From Pectobacterium carotovorum (GTDB lineage Bacteria; Pseudomonadota; Gammaproteobacteria; Enterobacterales; Enterobacteriaceae): 64,000 bases of DNA. Positions 18,389-29,626 of the stretch are shown here, in pieces. The notes beneath the pieces are model-generated. The model was given only the letters and a program-made list of their open reading frames with translations, was not told where the DNA came from and did no database searches. The stretch lies in NCBI GenBank assembly GCA_016415585.1, contig CP066552.1, positions 3,348,001 through 3,412,000 on the forward strand. Direction: 5' to 3'. Each line of letters starts with the position of its first letter. Positions within the stretch are counted from its first letter, which is position 1. The translations under genes were made by a program, and so were the position numbers.

Positions 18389-20044
18389 ATGAACAAGTTT
18401 GCTTTACTGCCACTGCTTACGGTGGCAGTACTTTTTACTCTGGTTGGCATTCCCGTATTGTTCGTTGCGCTACAGGCGATTTTCCCAAATTTGGGTTCAG
18501 GCTCCCTTGCGAACCCGTTCTCGGCCTTTGCAGACGTCTTCGCGCAGGCGCGCTTGTTCGCCCTGTTGAAAAATACGCTGCTGCTTGGGCTGGGTGTTGC
18601 CCTGTGCTGTGCGGTCATTGCTATTCCACTCGGTGCGTTACGCGGGCTCTTTGCGCTGCCGCTGGCAAGGTTTTGGGATTTACTGTTTCTCATTCCATTC
18701 CTGATCCCGCCTTATATTGCCGGGCTGTCGTGGATGCTGGCGCTACAGCCACGAGGCTACGCGGAACAGCTATTCCCCATTCAACTCGGTGAGATCCTGT
18801 TTTCACTGCCTGGCATGATTGGTGTCATGACGCTGAATATTTTCCCAGTCGTCTATTTCGCCGTTTCGCGCAGTATGGCCGCGAGCGGAAACCGTCTGGC
18901 GGATGTCGCTCGCGTTCACGGCGCCAGCGGCTGGCAGGCCTTCTTGCGAGTCACGCTGCCATTGTCGCTACCTGCGACAGCGGCCAGCCTGCTGCTTGCC
19001 TTCACGCTGGCGATCGAAGAATACGGCATACCCGCTGCACTGGGGTCGCGCGCCGGTATTCAGATCCTGACGACAAATATAGAGCAACGTCTGGCGGACT
19101 GGCCGATCGATCTCTCCGGTTCAGCGGTGCTGTCTTTGCTGTTGGTCGCTATCGCGCTCTGCGCATTTACCCTACAGCGGGCGATTGTCGCTGGTAACAA
19201 TGTGGAAACCACCACTGGCAAACCCGCCGCCATTGTCACTCGTCCCTTAGGAATATGGCGCTGGCCAGTATTAATGCTATTTAGCGCCGTCGGACTGCTG
19301 GCCGTCGGGATTCCACTGGCGTCCATGCTGATTACCGCGTTTTCTGCCACTATCTCTAGCACGATTTCCTGGCAAAATTTAACGTGGCAGCACTTCACCA
19401 TGTTGGCTGATTACGAAAACGACGCGCTACCCGCCTTGACGACCAGCCTGGGGCTGGCGGTCGGCAGTGCGTTACTGACGGGAACGGTCGGCTTTCTCGC
19501 ATCGTGGTTTGTAGTCGCCAAGCGTATTCGGGGGGCCGCCGTGCTGGATGGGCTATCGATGCTACCTGCCGCGCTGCCAGGAATCGTTGTCGGAGTAGGG
19601 TTGATACTCGCCTGGAACCAAAGCTTCTGGCCGATCACGCCCTATAACACCTGGGTGATTTTGCTGCTGTCATACAGTTGCCTGCTGCTACCCTACCCCG
19701 TCCGCTATAGCAGCGCTGCATTGGCGCAAATCGGCAGTAATCTGGAGTCAGCCGCGCGTGTTCACGGCGCTAGCGCAATGGCGGCATTACGGCTGATTGT
19801 GTTCCCGCTGGTCTTCCCTAGTCTACTGGCAGCAATGATGCTGGTTTTTGCCGTCGCATCGCGCGAGCTGGTGACGTCACTCCTGCTATCACCTGCGGGC
19901 GTGCAAACGGTGTCCATTTTCGTTTGGCGTCAGTTCGAGCAAGGTTCCGTCGGGGATGGTATGGCGATGGCAAGCGTTGCCGTATTTATCAGCCTATCGG
20001 TGATGTTGCTGGCATTACGATTTCATGCGCTAAAAACAAAATAA
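18389..20044 (+). CDS. ABC transporter permease, two fused membrane domains
   Basis: 551-residue inner-membrane protein made of two BPD-type permease halves, each about six helices. Two EAA-like loops are visible: VARVHGASGWQAFLRVTLPL near residue 175 and SAARVHGASAMAALRLIVFP near 455. This FbpB/ThiP-like arrangement works as a single-chain channel with two copies of the ATPase. It is the last gene of the importer operon; a GGAG ribosome site precedes the ATG. The repeated ARVHGAS loop shows an internal duplication. Confidence 0.88.
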   Translation: MNKFALLPLLTVAVLFTLVGIPVLFVALQAIFPNLGSGSLANPFSAFADVFAQARLFALLKNTLLLGLGVALCCAVIAIPLGALRGLFALPLARFWDLLFLIPFLIPPYIAGLSWMLALQPRGYAEQLFPIQLGEILFSLPGMIGVMTLNIFPVVYFAVSRSMAASGNRLADVARVHGASGWQAFLRVTLPLSLPATAASLLLAFTLAIEEYGIPAALGSRAGIQILTTNIEQRLADWPIDLSGSAVLSLLLVAIALCAFTLQRAIVAGNNVETTTGKPAAIVTRPLGIWRWPVLMLFSAVGLLAVGIPLASMLITAFSATISSTISWQNLTWQHFTMLADYENDALPALTTSLGLAVGSALLTGTVGFLASWFVVAKRIRGAAVLDGLSMLPAALPGIVVGVGLILAWNQSFWPITPYNTWVILLLSYSCLLLPYPVRYSSAALAQIGSNLESAARVHGASAMAALRLIVFPLVFPSLLAAMMLVFAVASRELVTSLLLSPAGVQTVSIFVWRQFEQGSVGDGMAMASVAVFISLSVMLLALRFHALKTK

Positions 20045-20073
20045 GCGCCAGATCCGTAGCGGAAATGGCGCTT
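20043..20073 (+). terminator. Hairpin after the ABC permease gene
   Basis: AAGCGCCA...TGGCGCTT (arms 20043-20050 and 20066-20073), starting in the permease stop codon. The T-run is poor, so it is a weak or Rho-assisted terminator at best. The following 140 nt have short CACGACTACATT-type repeats and no gene. Confidence 0.45.
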
Positions 20074-20214
20074 AATCAGTGCTGTTGAATATTTCAAACT
20101 CGTGGCGTCAGTATGCACAACGTACTGGCGTCACTATTCACTACTACATTCACTTCACGACTACATTCACGACTACGCGCGCAGAGCGGTCAACGGTAAC
20201 CTGACGCGGTATTC

Positions 20215-20421
20215 TTAATAAAAATCGCAGGCGGCGGCTTCGGACTGCGCCATCCATACCGGTTTATCGCTGGTTTTCAGCCAGACGCGGTGTAAATAGC
20301 TGTAAAAACGTGCCCGATCGCGGCGGAACAGCATCACTGGTAACGCCAGCACGCCGATGGCAACCACGGCAGCGCGACGCAGGAGAATACGGTGCAAGGG
20401 ATAAGTAGTATAAAGCGACAT
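20215..20421 (-). CDS. ybfA: YbfA, small DUF2517 protein
   Basis: 68 residues ([20 protein letters not shown] ...), the same length as E. coli YbfA. The highly conserved C-terminal half reads [14 protein letters not shown] followed by KTSDKPVWM. The start at 20421 has AGGAGGATCGTT before it and is chosen over an in-frame ATG at 20469. One hydrophobic stretch ([15 protein letters not shown]) suggests a small inner-membrane protein. The function is unknown. It is divergent from kdpFABC, as in E. coli. Confidence 0.9.
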   Translation of the reverse strand: MSLYTTYPLHRILLRRAAVVAIGVLALPVMLFRRDRARFYSYLHRVWLKTSDKPVWMAQSEAAACDFY

Positions 20422-20843
20422 AACGATCCTCCTCTGGGATAAGCACCCTTGTTCAGCGGCGCTTTTCATAACGATAAAATAAGAACTGTGACATTGGTTA
20501 AAATTTTACCGCCTTTTCTGAAAGTTTACTACTCATCTGACCAGTAAAAGATGAAATAATCGCCAATTTTTTCGTCATTACGTCATTAAGTTACAGTGAC
20601 GTTAAAAATAAAATCACCATTGGTTAATTTATGGTTTTAGGTTGGATCATTTTACTCTCTCTTCTTTAATGCTCTCTTCTCACTGCCTTCAGCGTTGCTG
20701 GCGCCACAACGCCCTTACGGCCTCCACCGCCTACTTTTCATCCCATTTTTATACTTTTTTTACGCCCACAGACGGGAAATTTGCACCTTCTTTTCCTACG
20801 TTTTCCTACTCTGACGCTGTCTATTCTGTTCTGGAGGTGTGTT
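20422..20843. promoter_or_regulatory. ybfA-kdpF divergent region
   Basis: 422 nt, AT-rich near ybfA, with short repeats of TTACGTCATTAAGTTACAGTGACG type around 20577-20605. The kdp promoter lies in the half near kdpF, downstream of the KdpE box listed separately. No small gene was found in it beyond kdpF. Confidence 0.6.
20745..20767 (+). promoter_or_regulatory. KdpE response-regulator binding site of kdpFABC
   Basis: The T-rich 23-mer ATTTTTATACTTTTTTTACG plus CCC at 20745-20767 matches, from memory, the E. coli KdpE site (which has ACACCC at the end) at all but one base. It lies 77 nt upstream of kdpF, in the right place to activate the kdp promoter under K+ limitation or osmotic stress through KdpD/KdpE. 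Confidence 0.88.
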
Positions 20844-20933
20844 GTGACGCTTAGCATCGTCTTAGGCGGCCTGCTCGTGCTGCTATTACTGGCCTATCTG
20901 GTTTATGCCTTGTTGAAGGCGGAGGAATTCTGA
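20844..20933 (+). CDS. kdpF: K+-transporting ATPase subunit F (small membrane peptide)
   Basis: 29 codons from a GTG start: GTG-ACG-CTT reads (M)[19 protein letters not shown] and ends ALLKAEEF. One transmembrane helix, the same length as E. coli KdpF. GGAGG lies about 6 nt upstream. It stabilises the KdpABC complex. The TGA overlaps the kdpA ATG by one base (TGATG). It is too short for routine ORF calling and uses a GTG start, so it is easily missed. Confidence 0.93.
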   Translation: MTLSIVLGGLLVLLLLAYLVYALLKAEEF

Positions 20934-22621
20934 TGGCCGCTGACGCTTTTTTACTGATCTTTGGTCTGCTGCTCACGGTGCTAATCGTAGCCCAGCCGTT
21001 GGGCAGCGTACTGGCCCGTCTGATTGAGGGCGAAACGAGTACGTTCCTGCAAAAATTTGAGGCGGGTACTGCGCGCCTTTTCGCTTTGGATACGACGGAG
21101 ATGCGCTGGCAGCAGTATGCGGCGGCCATTCTGACGCTTAACCTCATCGGCATTGTCGTGCTGTTTGTGCTGTTAATGGCGCAGGGTGCTCTGCCGCTTA
21201 ACCCAGAAAATATGCCGGGACTGTCGTGGCATTTGGCGTTGAACACGGCAATCAGCTTTGTGACCAACACCAACTGGCAGGCTTACAGTGGCGAAAACAC
21301 GCTGAGCTACCTGAGCCAGATGGTCGGGCTAACGGTACAAAACTTCCTTTCCGCCGCCAGCGGCATTGCGGTGGCTTTCGCGTTAATCCGCGCGTTTTCC
21401 CGCCGCTGTGTCGATACGCTGGGCAATGCGTGGCTCGATCTATTGCGTATCACGCTGTACGTGTTGCTGCCACTGTCTCTGCTGTTAGCGCTGTTTTTCG
21501 TCAGTCAGGGCGTATTGCAGAACCTGCTGCCTTACCAGCATCTGACCACGCTGGACGGCGCAGCCCAAACGCTGCCGATGGGGCCCGTCGCCTCACAGGA
21601 AGCGATTAAACTGCTGGGCACCAACGGCGGTGGCTTCTTTGGCGCCAACTCGGCGCACCCGTTTGAAAACCCGACGGCGCTGAGCAACATCGTGCAAATG
21701 CTGGCGATCCTGTTGATCCCTACTGCGCTGTGCTTCGCCTTTGGCAAAGCCGTCAGCGATAAGCGACAAGGCCACGCGCTGCTGTGGGCGATGGCGCTGA
21801 TCTTTATCGTCGCCGCTGCCGTAGTGATGAAAATGGAGATCAATGGTAACCCGCATCTGCTGGCCTTAGGCGCGGACAGCGCCGCGAATCTGGAGGGCAA
21901 AGAGACGCGTTTTGGCGTCCTGACGTCCAGCCTGTATGCCGTTGTCACCACGGCCACCTCGACAGGTGCGGTGAATGCAATGCATGACTCCTTCACGGCT
22001 CTCGGCGGCATGGTTCCCATGTGGCTGATGCAAATTGGCGAAGTGGTGTTCGGCGGCGTCGGCTCTGGCCTGTACGGCATGCTGTTATTCGTGCTTCTGA
22101 CCGTCTTTATTGCCGGCCTGATGATTGGTCGCTCGCCGGAGTATCTGGGCAAAAAGATCGAAGTCTATGAGATGAAGATGACGGCACTGGCGATTCTGAT
22201 TCCGCCCGCACTGGTGCTGCTCGGCACCGCGCTGGCGCTGAGTACGGAAGCGGGACGCAGCGGCATTCTGAACCCCGGCGCACACGGCTTTAGCGAAGTG
22301 CTCTATGCGGTGTCTTCCGCCGCAAACAACAACGGCAGTGCGTTTGCTGGCCTGAGCGTCAATACGCCGTTCTATAACGTCCTGCTCGCTGTCGCGATGC
22401 TGCTGGGCCGCTTTGCCGTCATGGTGCCCGTGCTGGCTATTGCTGGTTCGTTGGTCGTGAAAAAGCGCCAGCCGGAAAGCAAAGGCTCACTGTCGACGCG
22501 CAGCCCGCTGTTTATCGGCATGCTCATCGCCATCGTTCTGCTGATTGGTGCGCTGACGTTTATCCCTGCACTGGCGTTAGGGCCAGTCGCTGAACATTTA
22601 CAGTTCGGCCTGACTCACTAA
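20933..22621 (+). CDS. kdpA: K+-transporting ATPase subunit A (channel subunit)
   Basis: 562-residue inner-membrane protein of the superfamily of K+ transporters, with four repeated membrane-loop-membrane units. Selectivity-filter-like segments are visible: [46 protein letters not shown] and [14 protein letters not shown]. It binds and passes K+ while KdpB drives transport with ATP. It starts at the overlap with kdpF and is 15 nt before kdpB. Confidence 0.98.
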   Translation: MAADAFLLIFGLLLTVLIVAQPLGSVLARLIEGETSTFLQKFEAGTARLFALDTTEMRWQQYAAAILTLNLIGIVVLFVLLMAQGALPLNPENMPGLSWHLALNTAISFVTNTNWQAYSGENTLSYLSQMVGLTVQNFLSAASGIAVAFALIRAFSRRCVDTLGNAWLDLLRITLYVLLPLSLLLALFFVSQGVLQNLLPYQHLTTLDGAAQTLPMGPVASQEAIKLLGTNGGGFFGANSAHPFENPTALSNIVQMLAILLIPTALCFAFGKAVSDKRQGHALLWAMALIFIVAAAVVMKMEINGNPHLLALGADSAANLEGKETRFGVLTSSLYAVVTTATSTGAVNAMHDSFTALGGMVPMWLMQIGEVVFGGVGSGLYGMLLFVLLTVFIAGLMIGRSPEYLGKKIEVYEMKMTALAILIPPALVLLGTALALSTEAGRSGILNPGAHGFSEVLYAVSSAANNNGSAFAGLSVNTPFYNVLLAVAMLLGRFAVMVPVLAIAGSLVVKKRQPESKGSLSTRSPLFIGMLIAIVLLIGALTFIPALALGPVAEHLQFGLTH

Positions 22622-22636
22622 GGCTGGAGACTCTTT

Positions 22637-24781
<2,145 letters not shown>

Positions 24782-24800
24782 GGACTGACGGGTATACGCT

Positions 24801-25376
24801 ATGCGCTATTTACGTTCTTCTTTGTTTTTATTCTTATTACTGCTGCTGTTTACCGGTCTGGCCTACCCGCTGCTGACAACGGTGTTGGCACAGTGGCTGT
24901 TCCCAACACAGGCAAACGGATCGCTGATTTACCGTGAGAATGCCGTCGTCGGTTCATCCCTTATCGGGCAAACGTTCAGTCGGGCGGGCTATTTTCAGGG
25001 GCGTCCGTCGGCCACGTCAGATGCCGCGTATAACGCACTGGCGTCCGGCGGTAGCAATCTGGCCGCTAGCAATCCGGCGTTGGATAAACTGATCGGTGAA
25101 CGCGCCGCTCACTGGCATCAGGCGATCGGCAACCAGCAGCCGGTGCCAGTTGAACTGTTGACGGCCTCCGGCAGCGGGCTGGATCCGCAGATTTCCCCAG
25201 AGGCAGCACGCTATCAGGCACTCTATATCGCGCAGGCCAGAGGGATGTCGCTCCAGCAGGTACAGCAATTAATCGACCGCTTTACTGAGACCAGCAAGCC
25301 CGCGTTTATTGGGCAGCCAGCAGTCAATGTTCTGTTGCTGAATTTGGCGCTGGATAAGGAAAAGCCTCTGCCGTAA
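24801..25376 (+). CDS. kdpC: K+-transporting ATPase subunit C
   Basis: 191 residues with one N-terminal membrane anchor (SLFLFLLLLLFTGLAYPLLT) and a periplasmic domain bearing the family motifs GSSLIGQTFSRAGYFQGRPS and SGSGLDPQISPEAA. It joins KdpA and KdpB and raises ATP affinity. It starts 19 nt after kdpB. Confidence 0.97.
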   Translation: MRYLRSSLFLFLLLLLFTGLAYPLLTTVLAQWLFPTQANGSLIYRENAVVGSSLIGQTFSRAGYFQGRPSATSDAAYNALASGGSNLAASNPALDKLIGERAAHWHQAIGNQQPVPVELLTASGSGLDPQISPEAARYQALYIAQARGMSLQQVQQLIDRFTETSKPAFIGQPAVNVLLLNLALDKEKPLP

Positions 25377-25405
25377 TCAACAGTGCGTTACTATTAATTA
25401 TTATA

Positions 25406-25424
25406 CGGGGAGCCAGACTCCCCG
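25406..25424 (+). terminator. Hairpin between kdpC and kdpD
   Basis: CGGGGAG-CCAGA-CTCCCCG with no T-run. It sits in the 102-nt gap between kdpFABC and kdpDE and may lower read-through into kdpDE, which in E. coli is expressed at a lower level. Confidence 0.5.
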
Positions 25425-25478
25425 CCGTCTTTGCTACGGCCTGACCACCGTTCAGGCCGCGCTAATAAGGGATAGAAC

Positions 25479-28226
25479 ATGATTGACGGTGAAGATCGTC
25501 GCCCGGATCCCGATAGCCTGTTGGCACAGGTCGGTGCGCCACCGCGTGGCAAGCTGAAAATCTTTTTTGGCGCCTGCGCGGGCGTCGGGAAAACCTATGC
25601 CATGTTGCAGGAAGCCCAGCGGCTGCGGGCGCAGGGATTAGATATTCTTGTCGGCGTGGTCGAAACCCACGGTCGCAGCGAAACCGCCGCGCTGCTGGAG
25701 GGTTTACCGCTACTGCCGCTCAGGCATTTTCGCCATCACGGTCGCCACACGGTTGAATTCGATCTGGATGCGGCACTGGCACGCTGTCCGGCGCTGATTC
25801 TGATCGACGAACTGGCGCACAGTAACGTCAACGGCTCTCGCCATCCCAAACGCTGGCAGGACGTGCAGGAACTGCTCGATGCCGGTATCGATGTCTTTAC
25901 CACCGTGAACGTTCAGCATCTGGAAAGCCTGAACGACGTGGTCGGCGGCGTTACGGGGATTCGCGTACGGGAAACCGTGCCTGACCCGATCTTCGATCAG
26001 GCCAGCGAAGTTATTTTGGTGGACCTGCCGCCGGACGATCTGCGCCAGCGCCTGAATGAAGGCAAAGTGTATCTGCCGCTTCAGGCCGAGCGTGCCGTCG
26101 AGAATTTTTTCCGTAAAGGCAATTTGATCGCCCTGCGTGAGCTGGCGCTGCGGCGCATGGCGGATCGGGTTGACGATCAAATGCGCGCCATGCGTGCCGG
26201 GAAAGGCCGCGAGCAAGTCTGGCATACGCGCGATGCCATTCTGTTATGCATCGGCCACGGCACGGGCAATGAAAAACTGGTGCGTACGGCAGCGCGGCTG
26301 GCCGCACGGTTGGGCAGCGCCTGGCACGCCGTTTACGTCGAAACGCCGCGTCTGCACCGCTTGCCCGAACCGCAGCGGCGCGCCATCTTGCGGGCGCTCA
26401 AGCTGGCACAGGATTTAGGGGCAGAAACCGTTACGCTGTCCGAACCCGACGAAGAGCTTGCCGTCCTGCGCTATGCGCGTGAGCACAACCTCGGCAAAAT
26501 CGTCATTGGTCGCCATGTGGAGCAGCGCTTCGGCTGGTGGTGGCGCACGCGTTTTGCCGAACGACTCGGCAGGCTGGGGCCGGATCTCGATCTGGTCGTG
26601 GTGGCCGTGCAGGATGATACGCCAGCCGCACCGATTAAAACGCCTGATGCCCGCGGGCTGGTAGAAAAATGGCGTATGCAGCTGTTTGGCTGCGGGTTAG
26701 CCACGCTGCTGTGCGCCTTTATTACCCTGCTAGCCTCGTGGTCGCCGTTCGCCATGCTGGAACCGGTCAATCTGGTGATGATTTATCTGCTGGCCGTGGT
26801 GGTGGTTGCGCTTTTCTTTGGTCGCTGGCCGTCGGTGTTCGCCGCCGTCATCAACGTCGCCAGTTTCGATCTCTTCTTTATTCTGCCGCGCGGTACGTTT
26901 GCCGTGTCGGACGCACAATATCTGGTCACTTTTGCCGTGATGCTCGGCGTCGGCCTGCTGGTCGGTAATCTGACCGCTGGCGTACGCTATCAGGCTAGAG
27001 TCGCCCGCTATCGCGAGCAGCGCGTCCGCCATCTGTATGAGATGTCCAAAGCGCTGAACCGCAGCCTGTCCAGTGCCGATATTGTCGAAGCCAGCCAGCA
27101 CTTTCTCAGCACGACGTTTCAGGCCAGAATCGCTGTTCTGCTCGCCGACAGCCTGCATCATACCTCGTCCGAGTTACCGCAGCCCGCACGGGATAGTCAG
27201 CAGTTGATTGTCGATCATGCTATCGCCCGCTGGAGCTTCGATCACCGCGCGCCAGCCGGAGCGGGAACATCCACCCTGCCCGGCGTGTCGTACCAGATTC
27301 TGCCACTCGCCACCACGCAGCAAATCTTCGGCGTGCTGGCGATCGAGCCTAATAACGCTCGGCAGTTGATGATTCCCGAACAGCAGCGCCTGTTGGAAAC
27401 CTTTACCGTACTGATTGCCAATGCGTTGGAGCGTCTGCATCTGGTGCAAAGCACGGAGAATGCCCGGCTGGATGCCGAACGTGAGCAGTTGCGTAACTCG
27501 CTGCTTGCCGCACTCTCGCACGACCTCCGTACACCGCTGACCGTCCTTTTTGGTCAGGCCGAGATTCTGACGTTGAATCTGGCAAGCGAGGGGTCGCCTT
27601 ATGCCCAACAGGCCAACCAGATTCGCCAGCATATTTTGAACACCACGCGACTGGTGAATAATCTGCTCGATATGGCGCGCATTCAGTCGGATGGTTTTAA
27701 CCTGCGCAAAGAGTGGCAAACGCCAGAGGAGCTTATCGGCAGTGCCCTGCAACAGCTGGAAAGCGCACTGGCAAAAAACACCATTCAGGTTAATCTACCT
27801 GATGAGATGGTTCTGGTTTATTGTGATGCCGGGCTGGTGGAGCGCGTGTTCATTAATCTGCTGGAGAATGCGCTGAAGTACGCTGGAGAGCAGGCCACGA
27901 TCGCGATTTCAGCAAGCCTTATTTCAGAGAGCACGGCCTCGCAGCCCGATGCACAGGAGAGCGCGCTGGAAATCATCGTGCAGGACAATGGCCCGGGGAT
28001 TGAACACGGCCAGGAAAGCATGATTTTTGATAAATTTTCCCGTGGTCACAAAGAGTCATCGATTCCCGGCGTGGGGCTGGGGTTGGCGATCTGTCGGGCA
28101 ATTGTGGAAATTCACGGTGGCCGTATCTGGGCAACGAATGCGGAAAGTGGCGGTGCCGCTTTCCATTTCACGCTACCACTATCGGCACCGCCGGATCTCG
28201 AACCAGAAGATATTGAGGAGCACTGA
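25479..28226 (+). CDS. kdpD: Sensor histidine kinase KdpD
   Basis: 915 residues. The N-terminal KdpD domain (RGKLKIFFGACAGVGKTYAM, a Walker A-like motif) is followed by a USP-like domain and four transmembrane helices around residues 405-505. A GAF-like part comes next, then the kinase core with phospho-accepting H681 in ALSHDLRTPLT and ATP-binding NLLENALKYAGE and VGLGLAICRAIVEIHGG. It senses K+ limitation/ionic stress and phosphorylates KdpE. It is slightly longer than E. coli KdpD (894). Confidence 0.97.
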   Translation: MIDGEDRRPDPDSLLAQVGAPPRGKLKIFFGACAGVGKTYAMLQEAQRLRAQGLDILVGVVETHGRSETAALLEGLPLLPLRHFRHHGRHTVEFDLDAALARCPALILIDELAHSNVNGSRHPKRWQDVQELLDAGIDVFTTVNVQHLESLNDVVGGVTGIRVRETVPDPIFDQASEVILVDLPPDDLRQRLNEGKVYLPLQAERAVENFFRKGNLIALRELALRRMADRVDDQMRAMRAGKGREQVWHTRDAILLCIGHGTGNEKLVRTAARLAARLGSAWHAVYVETPRLHRLPEPQRRAILRALKLAQDLGAETVTLSEPDEELAVLRYAREHNLGKIVIGRHVEQRFGWWWRTRFAERLGRLGPDLDLVVVAVQDDTPAAPIKTPDARGLVEKWRMQLFGCGLATLLCAFITLLASWSPFAMLEPVNLVMIYLLAVVVVALFFGRWPSVFAAVINVASFDLFFILPRGTFAVSDAQYLVTFAVMLGVGLLVGNLTAGVRYQARVARYREQRVRHLYEMSKALNRSLSSADIVEASQHFLSTTFQARIAVLLADSLHHTSSELPQPARDSQQLIVDHAIARWSFDHRAPAGAGTSTLPGVSYQILPLATTQQIFGVLAIEPNNARQLMIPEQQRLLETFTVLIANALERLHLVQSTENARLDAEREQLRNSLLAALSHDLRTPLTVLFGQAEILTLNLASEGSPYAQQANQIRQHILNTTRLVNNLLDMARIQSDGFNLRKEWQTPEELIGSALQQLESALAKNTIQVNLPDEMVLVYCDAGLVERVFINLLENALKYAGEQATIAISASLISESTASQPDAQESALEIIVQDNGPGIEHGQESMIFDKFSRGHKESSIPGVGLGLAICRAIVEIHGGRIWATNAESGGAAFHFTLPLSAPPDLEPEDIEEH

Positions 28227-28231
28227 ATCCA

Positions 28232-28912
28232 TTGCAGGCCACTATTTTAATCGTTGAAGATGAAAAAGAGATCCGTCGTTTTGTTCGTCAGGCGCTGGAA
28301 GGCGAAGGCTGTCGCGTGTTTGACGCCGAAACGATGCAGCGCGGCTTGCTGGAAGCGGCCACGCGCAAACCCGATCTGATTATTCTCGACTTGGGCCTGC
28401 CGGACGGCAACGGTATCGACTACATCCGCGATTTACGTCAATGGAGCAGCCTGCCCGTGATTGTGCTGTCTGCCCGTACCGACGAGCAGGATAAAATAGA
28501 CGCGCTGGATGCCGGTGCCGATGACTATCTGACAAAACCGTTCGGCATCGGCGAGCTGCTGGCACGGTTGCGCGTCGCGCTGCGTCGCCACAGCAATACG
28601 CAGCAGGAAACGCCGCTGGTGAGCTTCGGTAATATTACTGTCGATTTGCTTAACCGGCAGGTCAATCGTGAGGGTCAGGAACTGCACCTGACGCCCATCG
28701 AATTTCGTCTACTGGCAACATTACTCGCCAGCCCCGGTAAAGTACTAACGCAGCGCCAACTCCTGACGCAGGTCTGGGGGCCAAACGCCGTCGAGCACAG
28801 CCACTATCTGCGTATTTATATGGGACATCTGCGCCAGAAGCTGGAAAGCGATCCCGCAAGGCCGCGTCATCTCTTGACTGAAACCGCTATCGGCTACCGT
28901 TTTATGCCGTAA
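28232..28912 (+). CDS. kdpE: Response regulator KdpE
   Basis: 226-residue OmpR-family regulator that activates kdpFABC. The receiver domain has the acidic pair in LIVEDEKEIR, phospho-acceptor D53 in DLIILDLGLPDG and K in YLTKPFG; the winged-helix C-terminus ends SHYLRIYMGHLRQKLE. The start is TTG (28232-28234), 5 nt after the kdpD stop, with GAGGAG inside the kdpD end; this gives one residue more than E. coli KdpE. No ATG option matches the family start. Confidence 0.95.
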   Translation: MQATILIVEDEKEIRRFVRQALEGEGCRVFDAETMQRGLLEAATRKPDLIILDLGLPDGNGIDYIRDLRQWSSLPVIVLSARTDEQDKIDALDAGADDYLTKPFGIGELLARLRVALRRHSNTQQETPLVSFGNITVDLLNRQVNREGQELHLTPIEFRLLATLLASPGKVLTQRQLLTQVWGPNAVEHSHYLRIYMGHLRQKLESDPARPRHLLTETAIGYRFMP

Positions 28913-28994
28913 AATCATCTTTCTGTATCAGGTGACGTCCGTGGAGAATCCCTCCCGCTGCACGCGCTTGTCTTTTCTTCAGGAATACGTCGTC

Positions 28995-29423
28995 ATGAGT
29001 AGTTGGTTAATTTACGCTTTGCTGTCTGCTGTATGTGCAGCGATGGTCGCGATATTTGGCAAGATGGGTTTGCAGAATTTGGACGCCAATACGGCGACTG
29101 CGATTCGTGCCGTCATCATGGCACTTTTTCTGGTGGGCGTGGTGGTCGCGCAAGGTAAGCTGGCGCTGGTCGGTGAAGTTGTCGCCAATAAAAAAGCACT
29201 GTTGTTCATTGTGTTCAGCGGTGTCGCGGGTGCGCTGTCGTGGCTGTTTTATTTTGTCGCGTTGAAGAACGGTAACGTCGCACAGGTCGCGCCGATCGAT
29301 AAACTCAGCGTGGTCTTCGCCGTCGTGCTAGCGGTCATACTGCTGGGAGAAAAAATTTCGCTGATGGCAGGAGCTGGCGTTGCGCTGATTTCTGTAGGAG
29401 CGTTGCTTGTCGCGCTGGGATAA
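28995..29423 (+). CDS. EamA/DMT-family transporter, single repeat (5 TM)
   Basis: 142-residue hydrophobic protein (MSSWLIYALLSAVCAAMVAI ...), about half the length of a usual ten-helix EamA exporter; single-domain members exist and act as dimers. PIDKLSVVFAVVLAVILLGE is the typical helix-4 segment. ATG 28995 is preferred to 28932, whose extra 21 residues are polar and unconserved in character. The substrate is unknown. It lies after kdpE and just before a palindromic repeat; it is not at this place in E. coli. Confidence 0.85.
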   Translation: MSSWLIYALLSAVCAAMVAIFGKMGLQNLDANTATAIRAVIMALFLVGVVVAQGKLALVGEVVANKKALLFIVFSGVAGALSWLFYFVALKNGNVAQVAPIDKLSVVFAVVLAVILLGEKISLMAGAGVALISVGALLVALG

Positions 29424-29457
29424 AGGCGTTCTGCGGAAGTTGCTGACAAACATCGCT

Positions 29458-29567
29458 GAGCGGTGGTAACGGATAGATCGTAAAGACGCTGTAAACACCT
29501 CCCTGTGCGCTCGGCTTGCGCCATCCCTGGCGCAAACGCTTTACTCTTCTATTCCGTTACCACCGTT
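29458..29567 (+). mobile_element. MITE-like palindromic repeat, short form (110 bp)
   Basis: Begins GAGCGGTGGTAACGGATAGA and ends TCTATTCCGTTACCACCGTT: inverted ends of about 20 bp. Inner parts ATCGTAAAGACGCT and AACGCTTTACTCT extend the partial symmetry, and the centre has a perfect stem TTGCGCCA-TCCC-TGGCGCAA (29516-29535). The same ends and inner arms recur at 58895-59080 in the opposite orientation with extra material in the middle. No ORF. It lies between the EamA gene and pgm. Confidence 0.85.
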
Positions 29568-29600
29568 TTGGTTCTGTAAATCGGTTGATTAATAGTCTTA

Positions 29601-29620
29601 GGCGCTGCAAGCGCAGCGCC
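29601..29620. terminator. Hairpin between the EamA gene and pgm (convergent)
   Basis: GGCGCTGC-AAGC-GCAGCGCC, a perfect 8-bp stem ending 7 nt before the pgm stop. T-runs on both sides are short, so the strength is uncertain. Confidence 0.6.
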
Positions 29621-29626
29621 TTTCAC

